A stretch of 64,000 nucleotides of DNA from Pannonibacter sp. SL95 (GTDB lineage: Bacteria; Pseudomonadota; Alphaproteobacteria; Rhizobiales; Stappiaceae): assembly GCF_026672425.1 (NCBI RefSeq), contig NZ_JAPPRC010000005.1, positions 310,001-374,000 of the forward strand, in the 5' to 3' direction. This document shows, one piece after another, positions 25,151-33,105 of the stretch; position 1 is the first letter of the stretch; each line of letters starts with the position of its first letter. The notes beneath the pieces are model-generated. The model saw only the letters and a list, made by a program, of their open reading frames with translations, ran no database searches and was not told the origin of the DNA. The translations under genes were made by a program, and so were the position numbers.

Positions 25151-25423
25151 TTAGTCTTCGGCTACGCCGAATTCTTCATCAATGGAGTTCTGCCGGCTCG
25201 AGAACCAGAAGATCAACACCACGAAGACAATGAGCGAGCCTTGCGCAGCCATGTAATAGCCGAGCGGAAAGCCCAGGATCACGACGCCATTCAGCGACGA
25301 TACGAACATGTGAATGAAGAAGCTGAACACCGCCCAGATCGCAAGCGTGGTCCACATGAGACCACGGGTCTTGCTCCAGTGCGCCGCCGCAACTTCCGGT
25401 GGCAGTTTGTCGGTCAAGGTCAT
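25151..25423 (-). CDS. DUF4212 protein, symporter small subunit
   Basis: A 90-aa protein with two membrane helices (MWTTLAIWAVFSFFIHMF and YYMAAQGSLIVFVVLIFWF) and the motif FPLGYYMAAQGS typical of DUF4212 (putative solute:sodium symporter small subunit). It ends SRQNSIDEEFGV, also conserved. ATG 25423 fits the family start (MTLTDKLPPEVAAAHW); GGGAGG lies unusually close, one base before the ATG. It is first in the operon with the large symporter, and both are needed in related systems. Divergent from it is the 25669-28463 operon. Confidence 0.92.
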   Translation of the reverse strand: MTLTDKLPPEVAAAHWSKTRGLMWTTLAIWAVFSFFIHMFVSSLNGVVILGFPLGYYMAAQGSLIVFVVLIFWFSSRQNSIDEEFGVAED

Positions 25424-25495
25424 TCCTCCCGTTGGAGCATCCGGGCCTGTGGTCCGCGCCGCGCCCCCTTTCCTGACACGGCACGCCCCTCCCAA

Positions 25496-25561
25496 CGCAA
25501 TATTTCTGAACCGGCAAAACGGCTTTATTTCCGCTTCGCACAGCAACATAAAAATATTGCG
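25496..25561. promoter_or_regulatory. Inverted repeat CGCAATATTT...AAATATTGCG in the divergent symporter promoter region
   Basis: Exact 10-bp arms at 25496-25505 and 25552-25561, 56 bp apart start to start, in the 245-bp gap between the symporter operon and the divergent 210-aa/fusion operon. The region is strikingly AT-rich (TAAAAATATTG) for this genome and must hold both promoters. The repeat may bind a regulator at two sites, or be a promoter pair. No known consensus was recognised. Confidence 0.4.
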
Positions 25562-25668
25562 ATGCCGAGATGCTTGCAGGATCAGATTATTCCCTTCAAA
25601 CTGGGTAAGGGAAGTTATCCTAAAGACTAATCGGGACGTCACATCGAGGACATGCCCAAGGGGAGCAG

Positions 25669-26301
25669 ATGCAAGTGCTTGATTTTTTTGGATCCTTGAT
25701 GCCGAGACGTCGCCGCTCCGACTGGGCTTCCGCAGTGGAAACCATCCGCGGCGGCGCCGCCTTTCTCGCGCAAGGTGCCAGCTACTCCTACTTGCGTGCC
25801 CGCACACTGCTCGCCGGGCCAAAGCTGTTCCAGGATGAGGGGTTTGGATTCGCGCTGCAGATCTGCAAATGGGAGGGCTTTGCTGTTGCAGCGCAAGATC
25901 TGATCCTGATGATGGAAGCTGAAATGCGCGAACACCTCCCCCAGGATCCAGTCGTTCGCGCCGCTGGATTGATGCAGCTCTACCGGGATGTCCTGGCGGC
26001 CGAGGAAGTTCCGGACCATCGCAAGGACCGCGGCTGGGATGACGCCATCGCCGAGTTTGAGGCGCGGCTGCCGGTCTTCATGGAAAAGCCGCCGCTGAAG
26101 ACTGACGCAATCTGTACCGCGACCGCGCTTCGCCTGCTGAACCACGCCCCCATCACCGATGACGTGCGCGCAGCAGACAAGATGATGGTCGTCAACAATG
26201 TCGCATTCCGCTTCATCGACTACCAGGCCACCATGCGGAAGCGACTTGATCTGGTCGCCTTCGCCCGTGAACTCTCCGGCAAGATGGACGTCGCCGCTTG
26301 A
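25669..26301 (+). CDS. Hypothetical protein linked to the exonuclease-CBS-DUF294 fusion
   Basis: A 210-aa soluble, mostly helical protein that I do not recognise. There is no signal peptide, membrane helix or DNA-binding motif. Notable segments: ASAVETIRGGAAFLAQGASY (about 20-40), LLAGPKLFQDEGFGFALQIC, and a C-terminal MMVVNNVAFRFIDYQATMRK. AGGGGAG precedes ATG 25669. Its stop overlaps the TTG start of the fusion gene by four bases, so the two are coupled and their products probably work together. It is divergent from the DUF4212/symporter operon. A role in controlling the symporter is suggested only by position. Confidence 0.8.
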   Translation: MQVLDFFGSLMPRRRRSDWASAVETIRGGAAFLAQGASYSYLRARTLLAGPKLFQDEGFGFALQICKWEGFAVAAQDLILMMEAEMREHLPQDPVVRAAGLMQLYRDVLAAEEVPDHRKDRGWDDAIAEFEARLPVFMEKPPLKTDAICTATALRLLNHAPITDDVRAADKMMVVNNVAFRFIDYQATMRKRLDLVAFARELSGKMDVAA

Positions 26302-28463
26302 AACGAACCCCTCCCGCCGCCCCGGCGCTTGGCGCCCTGACGCCGCTGATCGCGCTCGACGTGGTCGTGCTCGACACAGAAACCACCGGCCTGGACATCC
26401 GCAAGGACCGCATCGTCCAGATCGGTGCCGTGCGCATGGTGGGGCGGGAGATCCTTGCCAATGAAACGTTCGACGTCATCGTCGATCCCCAGATGCCGAT
26501 ACCCGAGGTGGCGCAGCGCATCCATGGGCTGAAAGACGCCGATGTCGCTGGAAGCCGCACCATCGCCGACGTGCTACCGGAGCTTGCTGCCTTTATTGGC
26601 GGAGCGGTTGTGGTGGGGCACTCGATCCATTTTGACCTTGCCATCCTGCGCCATGAGGCGGAGCGGACCGGGGTTGCCTGGACGGAGCCCAAAGCGCTCG
26701 ACGTCGCGCTGATGGTGGCCGGACTCGATCCGGCACTGGTCGACACGTCGCTCGACAATCTCGCTCTCAACCTCGGTGTCGACATCAAGGGGCGACACAC
26801 CGCTCTTGGTGATGCGCGGGCCACGGCTGACGTCTATGTCGGCCTGCAACCGCGGCTGATTGCGAAGGGCATCCGCACGCTTGCCGAGGCTGAGCACCTC
26901 TGCCGCAAGCCGGCGGGCCTGATCGCCCGTCAAGAGGAGGCCGGCTGGTTCGAAAGGCCGAAGGACAAGCGCGACTTCGCGCATGCCGTGCTGCGCAGTG
27001 GATCGCGCAAGGCCATCGACAGCTATCTTTATCGCAACCGGCTTGGCGATGTGATGAGCAGCCCGCCGATCAGCCTGCCGCAGACCGCCCCCCTGTCCGA
27101 GGCCGCCAGGCTGATGACAGACCGCGGCATCGGCTGCCTGATCATCGAGCGGGACGGTCTTGATCCGGGGATCCTGACGGAGCGCGACGTGCTCCATGCC
27201 TTGGCGGCGTCCGGGTCCGATGCTCCGGAACTCAGCGTCAGTACCCTGATGACTGCGCCGGTGATCAGCGCGCCCGCCGATACGTTTCTGTACCGGGCGC
27301 TTGGGCTGATGGCCCGGCGCAACCTGCGCTATCTGGGTGTGACGGACGGAGGTGGCCGCGTCACCGGTGTCTTCACCCTGCGCACGCTGCTGCGCGAACG
27401 GGCGCTTGCCACCCTGACCGTGGGCGACGAGATTGCCGCAGCAACGCGTCCGCGCGACCTGGCAAAGGTCCAGTCCGCCCTGCCCGCGCTGGCAAGCGGT
27501 CTTCTCGATGACGGTCAGGACGCCCGCAATGTCTGCGCCATCATCGCGGCCGAAGGCAAGGCAATGACCGCGCGGGCAGCCGAACTGGCGGAAGCGGAAC
27601 TGGTGGCCGCTGGCGCCGGCCCCGCACCGGCGGACTACGCGCTGCTGGTGCTTGGATCTGGCGGGCGCGGCGAAAGCATGCTGGCGGCGGACCAGGACAA
27701 CGCGCTGGTGATCGACGACAGCTATACCGGCGATCTCGACAGCCTGGATGACTGGTTCACGCGCTTTGCCGCAAGGGTCAACGAGATCCTCGACCGGGCC
27801 GGCATCCCTCTGTGCTCGGGCGGCGTGATGGCGCGCAACCGCCACTGGCGCCGACGCCTTGGCGAGTGGGAAGACCAGCTGGCCGAGTGGGCTGCCCATC
27901 CATCGCCGCAGGCCCTGCTCAATGTCGACATCTTCTACGACTTCACTCCGGCCCATGTGTCCGGCAGCGCCGGTGCACGGCTCGCAGAGGCTCTGCGGAT
28001 CCATGCGATGGAGACGGCCCGTGCGTCCTTGACCATGCTGCGGGCGCTGGGTGAGACTGCTGCCAGCCACGGCCCTCCCCTTGGCCTGTTCGGGCGCATT
28101 CGCAAGGATGATCAGGGGCGCGTTGACCTGAAGGCCGGCGGACTGCTGCCGATCGTGGCCGGTGCCCGGACCATCGCCTTGCGCCAGGGCATCACCGACC
28201 TCACCACGCCCGGCCGCTTGCTGGCAGCTGCCAAGGCAGCGCACCGGTCAGAGGCCGATGCAGAGATCCTGGCCAATATCCATGGCTTCCTGATTCGCTT
28301 GATCCTGACCCAGCAGATTGCCGACCTTCAGGCCGGGATTCCGCCCAGCAACCGGATCGAGATCAACCGCCTCGCCCACCGCGACCACGACGAATTGCGC
28401 GAGGCCCTCGGCCGGATCGAGCTGATGGTCCACATGCTGCGCGATATCCTGCAAGGCATCTGA
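26298..28463 (+). CDS. Fusion of DEDDh 3'-5' exonuclease, CBS domain pair and DUF294 nucleotidyltransferase-like domains
   Basis: A 721-aa cytosolic protein with three parts. Residues 20-180 form a DnaQ-like exonuclease with all five DEDDh residues: D26 and E28 (VLDTETTGLD), D113 (GHSIHFDLAIL), H167 and D172 (RHTALGDARATADVY). Residues about 250-370 hold two CBS motifs (MSSPPISLPQTAPLSEAARL; LMTAPVISAPADTFLYRALG), which usually sense adenine nucleotides. Residues about 450-480 carry the GlnD-type nucleotidyltransferase motif LGSGGRGESMLAADQDNALV, followed by the DUF294 substrate-binding C-terminal domain to 715. The start is a TTG overlapping the upstream stop; no later start keeps D26. Separate DUF294 and exonuclease genes often neighbour DUF4212 symporters; here they are fused. 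Nucleotide-based control of the symporter is an inference. Confidence 0.9.
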   Translation: MKRTPPAAPALGALTPLIALDVVVLDTETTGLDIRKDRIVQIGAVRMVGREILANETFDVIVDPQMPIPEVAQRIHGLKDADVAGSRTIADVLPELAAFIGGAVVVGHSIHFDLAILRHEAERTGVAWTEPKALDVALMVAGLDPALVDTSLDNLALNLGVDIKGRHTALGDARATADVYVGLQPRLIAKGIRTLAEAEHLCRKPAGLIARQEEAGWFERPKDKRDFAHAVLRSGSRKAIDSYLYRNRLGDVMSSPPISLPQTAPLSEAARLMTDRGIGCLIIERDGLDPGILTERDVLHALAASGSDAPELSVSTLMTAPVISAPADTFLYRALGLMARRNLRYLGVTDGGGRVTGVFTLRTLLRERALATLTVGDEIAAATRPRDLAKVQSALPALASGLLDDGQDARNVCAIIAAEGKAMTARAAELAEAELVAAGAGPAPADYALLVLGSGGRGESMLAADQDNALVIDDSYTGDLDSLDDWFTRFAARVNEILDRAGIPLCSGGVMARNRHWRRRLGEWEDQLAEWAAHPSPQALLNVDIFYDFTPAHVSGSAGARLAEALRIHAMETARASLTMLRALGETAASHGPPLGLFGRIRKDDQGRVDLKAGGLLPIVAGARTIALRQGITDLTTPGRLLAAAKAAHRSEADAEILANIHGFLIRLILTQQIADLQAGIPPSNRIEINRLAHRDHDELREALGRIELMVHMLRDILQGI

Positions 28464-28476
28464 CTAGGCGCGAAAA

Positions 28477-29688
28477 TCAGCTGCGCTTGATCAGATCGAG
28501 AACCAGCCGCGCGGCCGTGGCACTCTGGCTATGCCCGTCCGGCAGGCGCATGGTGGCGTCGAGTTCGGTGAAGGCATTGACCTGGGTCTGACGCTCGGTG
28601 CTCTCGGTCAGCAACAGGTCCACCACAGCGGCCAACCGGTCCGGCGCGGCGTCCTCGTCGAGAAACTCCGGCACAACATTGCGGCCGAGGATGATGTTCG
28701 GCAGCACCATTGAACTGACAGAGGCAATGGGAAACACACGATGGATCTGTTTCAGCCGCCGGTAGAACCAGTCCAGGCGGTAGCAGATCGCCATGGGAAC
28801 GCCGGAGGCCGCCAGCTCCAGCGACACGGTGCCAGAGGCCGCCAGCGCGGCATGCGCCCGGCGGAAGGCGGCAAACTTCGCGGCTTCCCCCTCAACCACT
28901 GTGACCTGTTCCGGCCAGCCGGCAACACGCGCACGGATGCGGTCGGCCAGATGCGGCACGGCCGGCAGCAGGATTTCGAGATCCGGCCGGTGCGCCCGCA
29001 GGATTGACGCGGCCTTGCCGAAATCATCCAGCAGCATGTCGACTTCGCTGCGGCGGCTGCCAGGTAGCAGCAGGAGAACGTCGGAGCCACTGCCAACGGG
29101 CGTGCGCTCGCAGGGCGCCGGACGCAACTCGGCGGCGCGCTCGATCAGCGGGTGTCCGACGTAAAAAGTCTCAGGGCCCCCAAGGCGTTGGTGCGCCGCA
29201 GGCTCAAAAGGCAGCAGTGCCAGCAACCGGTCGACATAGACGCTCATCCGCTTGGCGCGGCCAGGGCGCCAGGCCCAGACGGATGGCGAGACATAATCAA
29301 CGATGGGAATATGCGGTGCCCGCTTGCGCACGCGCTTGGCAACGTTATGGGTGAAGTCCGGGCTGTCGATGATCACCAGCACGTCCGGATTGGCGGCCAC
29401 GGCGGCATCGACAGCCTGATAGACGCGCTTGACGATCGTAGGCAGCCGCTGCAGGACGGCGGTGAGCCCCATCACCGCAATATCGGACAGGGGAAACAGG
29501 CTCGCCAGCCCCTCACGGGCCATGCGCTCGCCGCCGACGCCGGCAAAGCGGATCTCGCCAGCATGTTGCTGCTTCAGCGCCTGCATCAGCTTGGCGCCGA
29601 GGGCATCACCAGATTCCTCACCGGACACCAGAAACACCTTCAGCGGAGCCTGGCTCTCAGCCGGGATCTGGGCAGCGGAAGCCGTCAT
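28477..29688 (-). CDS. lpxB: Lipid-A-disaccharide synthase
   Basis: A 403-aa peripheral membrane glycosyltransferase (GT19) that joins UDP-2,3-diacylglucosamine and lipid X into the lipid A disaccharide. Landmarks: FLVSGEESGDALGAKLMQAL (residues 19-38), VLVIIDSPDFTHNVAKRVRK, VDYVSPSVWAWRPGRAKRM, FYVGHPLIE, LLLPGSRRSEV and ASGTVSLELAASGVPMAICY. It ends 13 bases from the convergent DUF294 fusion gene and starts two bases after lpxI, so it closes the lpxD-fabZ-lpxA-lpxI-lpxB operon. Confidence 0.96.
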   Translation of the reverse strand: MTASAAQIPAESQAPLKVFLVSGEESGDALGAKLMQALKQQHAGEIRFAGVGGERMAREGLASLFPLSDIAVMGLTAVLQRLPTIVKRVYQAVDAAVAANPDVLVIIDSPDFTHNVAKRVRKRAPHIPIVDYVSPSVWAWRPGRAKRMSVYVDRLLALLPFEPAAHQRLGGPETFYVGHPLIERAAELRPAPCERTPVGSGSDVLLLLPGSRRSEVDMLLDDFGKAASILRAHRPDLEILLPAVPHLADRIRARVAGWPEQVTVVEGEAAKFAAFRRAHAALAASGTVSLELAASGVPMAICYRLDWFYRRLKQIHRVFPIASVSSMVLPNIILGRNVVPEFLDEDAAPDRLAAVVDLLLTESTERQTQVNAFTELDATMRLPDGHSQSATAARLVLDLIKRS

Positions 29689-29690
29689 CT

Positions 29691-30569
29691 TCAGATCTCC
29701 TGATCGTCCGGCCGCGTCAGGCCATAGAGAAACAATCCGTTGGCCGACACCGCGTCCAGAGTGGCCTGACGGTCGGCGATCAGCGAGCGGCCAACTTCCA
29801 CTGCAATGCCTGTCAGGCCGGCCTCACGGGCCAGAGCAATGGTGCGCGGGCCGATGGTGGGCAGATCGACGCGCAGGTCCTGACCGGGCTTGGCGGCCTT
29901 GACGAGCACACCGGCCATGCCCTTGGCGCGCACGCGGCGGTTCGCCCGCAGCCCGGCGCAGCGCTCCAGCATCGCATCGGTGCCTTCAGCCCCTTCCAGC
30001 GCGATCACCCGCCCCCCGACCGACACCGCAGCCTGGCCAATGTCGAGTTCTCCAAGCCGGCGCACGGCCTGCCAGGCGAGACGCATGTCTGTTTCCATGT
30101 CGCCATCCAGCGGCCGGCCGGCCATGAGACCGGGCGTTGCCAACAGGGAGGCCGCGACATCGGCGACACCGACCACACGCAGATTTTCTGCTTCGAAAAT
30201 GCGGATGACACGGGTCAGCAGGCTGTCGTCACCGCCCACCATCGCCTTGAGGATGGCAGGCAGACGGCGCATGGTGCCAAGGTCACCGAGAATTGAGGTA
30301 AAGTCCGGCCTCTGGGTCACGCTGCCGATGAGGATCACACGGTCGCAGCCCGCGCTGTGCAGCACCTTGAACAGGTGTCCGATCTGGCCCCAGCCAAGCT
30401 CGTGGTCGGCCTGACGGACGAAGGCGGGATCCGCCTCGCCCTTGATGGCAATGGTGACGACTGGCTCCGACCGGGCCTTAAGGTCATCCAGAATTTCAAG
30501 CGGAAGCTGGCCACCACCCGCAATCAGCCCAAGCGGTGCCCGGCCTTGCGCAGGGGCGCGCTCGCTCAT
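29691..30569 (-). CDS. lpxI: UDP-2,3-diacylglucosamine pyrophosphatase LpxI
   Basis: A 292-aa enzyme (DUF1009 family) that hydrolyses UDP-2,3-diacylglucosamine to lipid X and UMP, taking the place of LpxH in alphaproteobacteria. Visible: LGLIAGGGQLPLEILDDLKA at the N-terminus, LFKVLHSAGCDRVILIGSV and RPDF, then GVLVKAAKPGQDLRVDLPTI and GPRTIALAREAGLTGIAVEV toward the C-terminus. It lies between lpxA and lpxB with gaps of two to three bases, exactly where this step is needed. Confidence 0.94.
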   Translation of the reverse strand: MSERAPAQGRAPLGLIAGGGQLPLEILDDLKARSEPVVTIAIKGEADPAFVRQADHELGWGQIGHLFKVLHSAGCDRVILIGSVTQRPDFTSILGDLGTMRRLPAILKAMVGGDDSLLTRVIRIFEAENLRVVGVADVAASLLATPGLMAGRPLDGDMETDMRLAWQAVRRLGELDIGQAAVSVGGRVIALEGAEGTDAMLERCAGLRANRRVRAKGMAGVLVKAAKPGQDLRVDLPTIGPRTIALAREAGLTGIAVEVGRSLIADRQATLDAVSANGLFLYGLTRPDDQEI

Positions 30570-30572
30570 GGC

Positions 30573-31370
30573 TCAGTCGCCCTGCGGGCCGCGCGGCGTG
30601 CAGAAACGACGATCGCCCTCGACCAGGATGAAGTCCAGCACCTGCTGCACCAGCGGCTCCTCGCCAACGGTTGCGGCCAGTTTCTGCGCCCGGTCACGCA
30701 AGGTGCCCTCGTCGCTTTCGAACAGGTCACGATAGGCAGAACGCAAGGCGTGGATCTGTTCACGCGGGAAATTGCGGCGCTTCAGACCGACCAGGTTGAG
30801 ACCGCCCAGACGGGCGCGGTTGCCCGTGACCATGCCGAAGGGGATGAGATCGTTCTCAAGACCAGCCAGGCCGCCGACAAAGGCATGATCGCCGATGCGG
30901 GTGAACTGGATCACTGCCGAACCGCCGCCAAAGATCACGTGATCACCGACGGTGACGTGGCCAGCGATCATGACGTTGTTCGACATCACCACATTGTTGC
31001 CGATGTGGCTGTCGTGGCCGACATGCGAATTGGCAAGGAACGCGCAGCGATCCCCGACGGTTGTCGTGCCGCCGCCGCCTTCGGTGCCAGGGTTCATGGT
31101 GACGCCCTCGCGAATGAGGCAGTCAGACCCGATCGTCAGTGACGCGGGCTCGCCGCGATACTTCAGATCCTGCGGCTGATGCCCGAGAGACGCGAAGGGG
31201 AAGATCACCGTGCGCGCGCCAATCGTCGTGTCGCCGGCAACCACCACATGGGACTTCATCTCGACGCCATCGCCGATCTTCGCGTCCTTGCCGATGTGAC
31301 AGAACGGGCCGATGCGGACACCTTCGCCGAGGCTCGCGCCGTCCTCGATCACTGCGCTTGGATGGATCAC
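30573..31370 (-). CDS. lpxA: UDP-N-acetylglucosamine O-acyltransferase
   Basis: A 265-aa left-handed beta-helix acyltransferase, the first step of lipid A synthesis: transfer of a 3-hydroxyacyl chain from ACP to UDP-GlcNAc. Hexapeptide repeats run from residue 1 to about 190 (IHPSAVIEDGASLGEGVRIG; VMSNNVMIAGHVTVGDHVIF). The catalytic histidine region is GDRCAFLANSHVGHDSHIGN. The C-terminal helices hold LKRRNFPREQIHALRSAYRD. The start is GTG (31370) with GGGGAG eight bases upstream. It follows fabZ by 70 bases. Confidence 0.96.
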   Translation of the reverse strand: MIHPSAVIEDGASLGEGVRIGPFCHIGKDAKIGDGVEMKSHVVVAGDTTIGARTVIFPFASLGHQPQDLKYRGEPASLTIGSDCLIREGVTMNPGTEGGGGTTTVGDRCAFLANSHVGHDSHIGNNVVMSNNVMIAGHVTVGDHVIFGGGSAVIQFTRIGDHAFVGGLAGLENDLIPFGMVTGNRARLGGLNLVGLKRRNFPREQIHALRSAYRDLFESDEGTLRDRAQKLAATVGEEPLVQQVLDFILVEGDRRFCTPRGPQGD

Positions 31371-31440
31371 AGTCTGAACTCCCCGGCACTTACGCGGTAC
31401 TGTTGATGCATTGCTTCAGAAGGGCGCAAACCCGTCCCGG

Positions 31441-31905
31441 TCAGGCATCCACCAGCATGGCACTGATCTCGGCTTCCGCAACCTTGACGCCGTCGACCTT
31501 GGCGACCGCTTCGAAGCGCCAGATGTTCGAGCGGTTGCGGATCTTCTTCACATGGAAGTGGACCTGGTCGCCCGGGCCTACCGGCTTGCGGAACTTCGCC
31601 TTGTCGATGGTCATGAAATACACCAGCTGGGGCGTATGGTCACCGCCAAGCGAGTGAACGCACAGGGCACCCGCCGTCTGCGCCATCGCCTCGATCAGCA
31701 GAACGCCCGGCATCACCGGACGGGTCGGAAAGTGACCCTGGAAATGCGGTTCGTTGATCGTGACATTCTTGATGCCGATGCAGGACTCGTCGCCGTTCAT
31801 CTCGATGATCTTGTCGATCATCAGGAACGGATAGCGGTGCGGCAACAGCTCCATCACCTTCATGATGTCGGCAGCTGCCAGTGTGGTCGTGACTTGTTCT
31901 TCCAT
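31441..31905 (-). CDS. fabZ: 3-hydroxyacyl-ACP dehydratase FabZ
   Basis: A 154-aa hot-dog-fold enzyme that dehydrates 3-hydroxyacyl-ACP in fatty acid synthesis. Its substrate pool is shared with LpxA and LpxD. Active-site features: [16 protein letters not shown] with the catalytic His, and [20 protein letters not shown] with the catalytic Glu downstream, then [19 protein letters not shown] 31905 follows AGAGGAT closely. It lies 64 bases after the lpxD stop. The shifted lpxD frame reads 46 bases into this gene before stopping at 31860. Confidence 0.96.
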   Translation of the reverse strand: MEEQVTTTLAAADIMKVMELLPHRYPFLMIDKIIEMNGDESCIGIKNVTINEPHFQGHFPTRPVMPGVLLIEAMAQTAGALCVHSLGGDHTPQLVYFMTIDKAKFRKPVGPGDQVHFHVKKIRNRSNIWRFEAVAKVDGVKVAEAEISAMLVDA

Positions 31906-31969
31906 ATCCTCTGCCCCCGTGAAGGGAAAATGTGCCTTTCCTGCTCTTTAGCCGAGCAGAAGCGTCCTG

Positions 31970-33014
31970 TCAGGTGTCTGAGCCGCGTTGCGCCAGTTTT
32001 TTCAGGGCTGTCAGTTCGCGGAACCACTGCTTGACCGGCTTGGCCGGCGTGCCGCCATAACGACCACCGGCCGGAACGCTGTCGTTGACGACGCTGACGG
32101 CGGCAATCTGCGCGCCCATGCCGACCTCGACATGTCCGGCAACGCCGGACTGGCCGCCGATTGCGACATAGTCGGCAAGCGTCGAGGATCCAGACAGACC
32201 AACCTGCGAAACGATCACACAATGGCGGCCGATGTTGACATTGTGGCCAACCTGGACCTGATTGTCGATCTTCGTGCCCTCCCCCCACAACCGTGTCGCG
32301 GTTGGCGCCGCGGTCAATGGTGGTGTTGGCGCCGATCTCGACGTCGTCCTGAATGATGACACGGCCGATCTGCGGCACCTTGAGATGACCGCCGAGGCCC
32401 ATGGCATAGCCAAAGCCATCCTGCCCTATGGCAACGCCGGGATGCACGATGACACGGTTGCCGATGAGCGTATGCTGCAGGACCGCGTTTGCGCCGATCC
32501 GGCAATCGCGGCCGATGCGGACATTCTGGCCAATGACGGCGTTGGGGCCGATATGGCTGCCACTGCCGATCTCGGCACCTGCACCGATCACAGCGCCTGG
32601 CTCTACAGTGACATTGTCCTCAAGCTGTGCCTGTGGATGCACGACCGCCCGCGGCGAGACACCCGGCGTATCCTCGAAAGCCGGCAGCGGCGCCATGGCC
32701 TGCGGGTAGAGCCGGGCCAGAACCTTGGCCCAGGCGCGATAAGGATCCTTGGCAACCAGCAACGCGACGCTGTCCGGCACCTTGGCCGCGTGTTTCGGCG
32801 CAACAATGCAGGCCGTCGCACGCGTGGTCGCCAGGTGATCGAGATACCGCGTGTTGTCGAAGAAAACGAGCGCGCCCTGCCGGGCGTCCTCCAGCGGCGT
32901 CACGCAGGAGATGGTGAGGTCAGCGTCGCCCCGCTGCAAGTCAGCTCCGGCCACTTCAGCAAGTTCAGCCAGACGCAGCGCCTGCATCGGCGCGTAGAAC
33001 ATCGGATCTGCCAT
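31970..33014 (-). pseudogene. lpxD: UDP-3-O-acylglucosamine N-acyltransferase LpxD, frameshifted in this sequence
   Basis: Two frames together give a complete LpxD (about 347 aa) that adds the second acyl chain in lipid A synthesis. From ATG 33014 (GAGGAG eight bases upstream) the frame encodes the N-terminal uridine-binding domain and beta-helix repeats up to ANRDTVVG. It then shifts at 32281-32286, a run of six C on the plus strand. The other frame continues [20 protein letters not shown] with the catalytic His, and ends [20 protein letters not shown]...RGSDT at 31970. Removing one C restores the frame. Both sides look intact with no further stops, so this is a fresh lesion, a slippage site or a sequencing error. 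Confidence 0.9.
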
Positions 33015-33044
33015 TCGAAGGCTCCTCGCCCCGCCCGAACGGGG

Positions 33045-33084
33045 CCTTAAAAAGCAAACGGCCGCCGATGCGTGCGGCGGCCGT
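33045..33084 (-). terminator. Terminator-like hairpin after bamA
   Basis: ACGGCCGCCG (33058-33067) and CGGCGGCCGT (33075-33084), loop of seven, followed on the minus strand by TTTGCTTTTTAAGG. It lies 22 bases after the bamA stop and before lpxD, so it should partly separate bamA from the lipid A genes. Confidence 0.75.
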
Positions 33085-33105
33085 AGCTCAATCTCTTGTC
33101 CGGCC

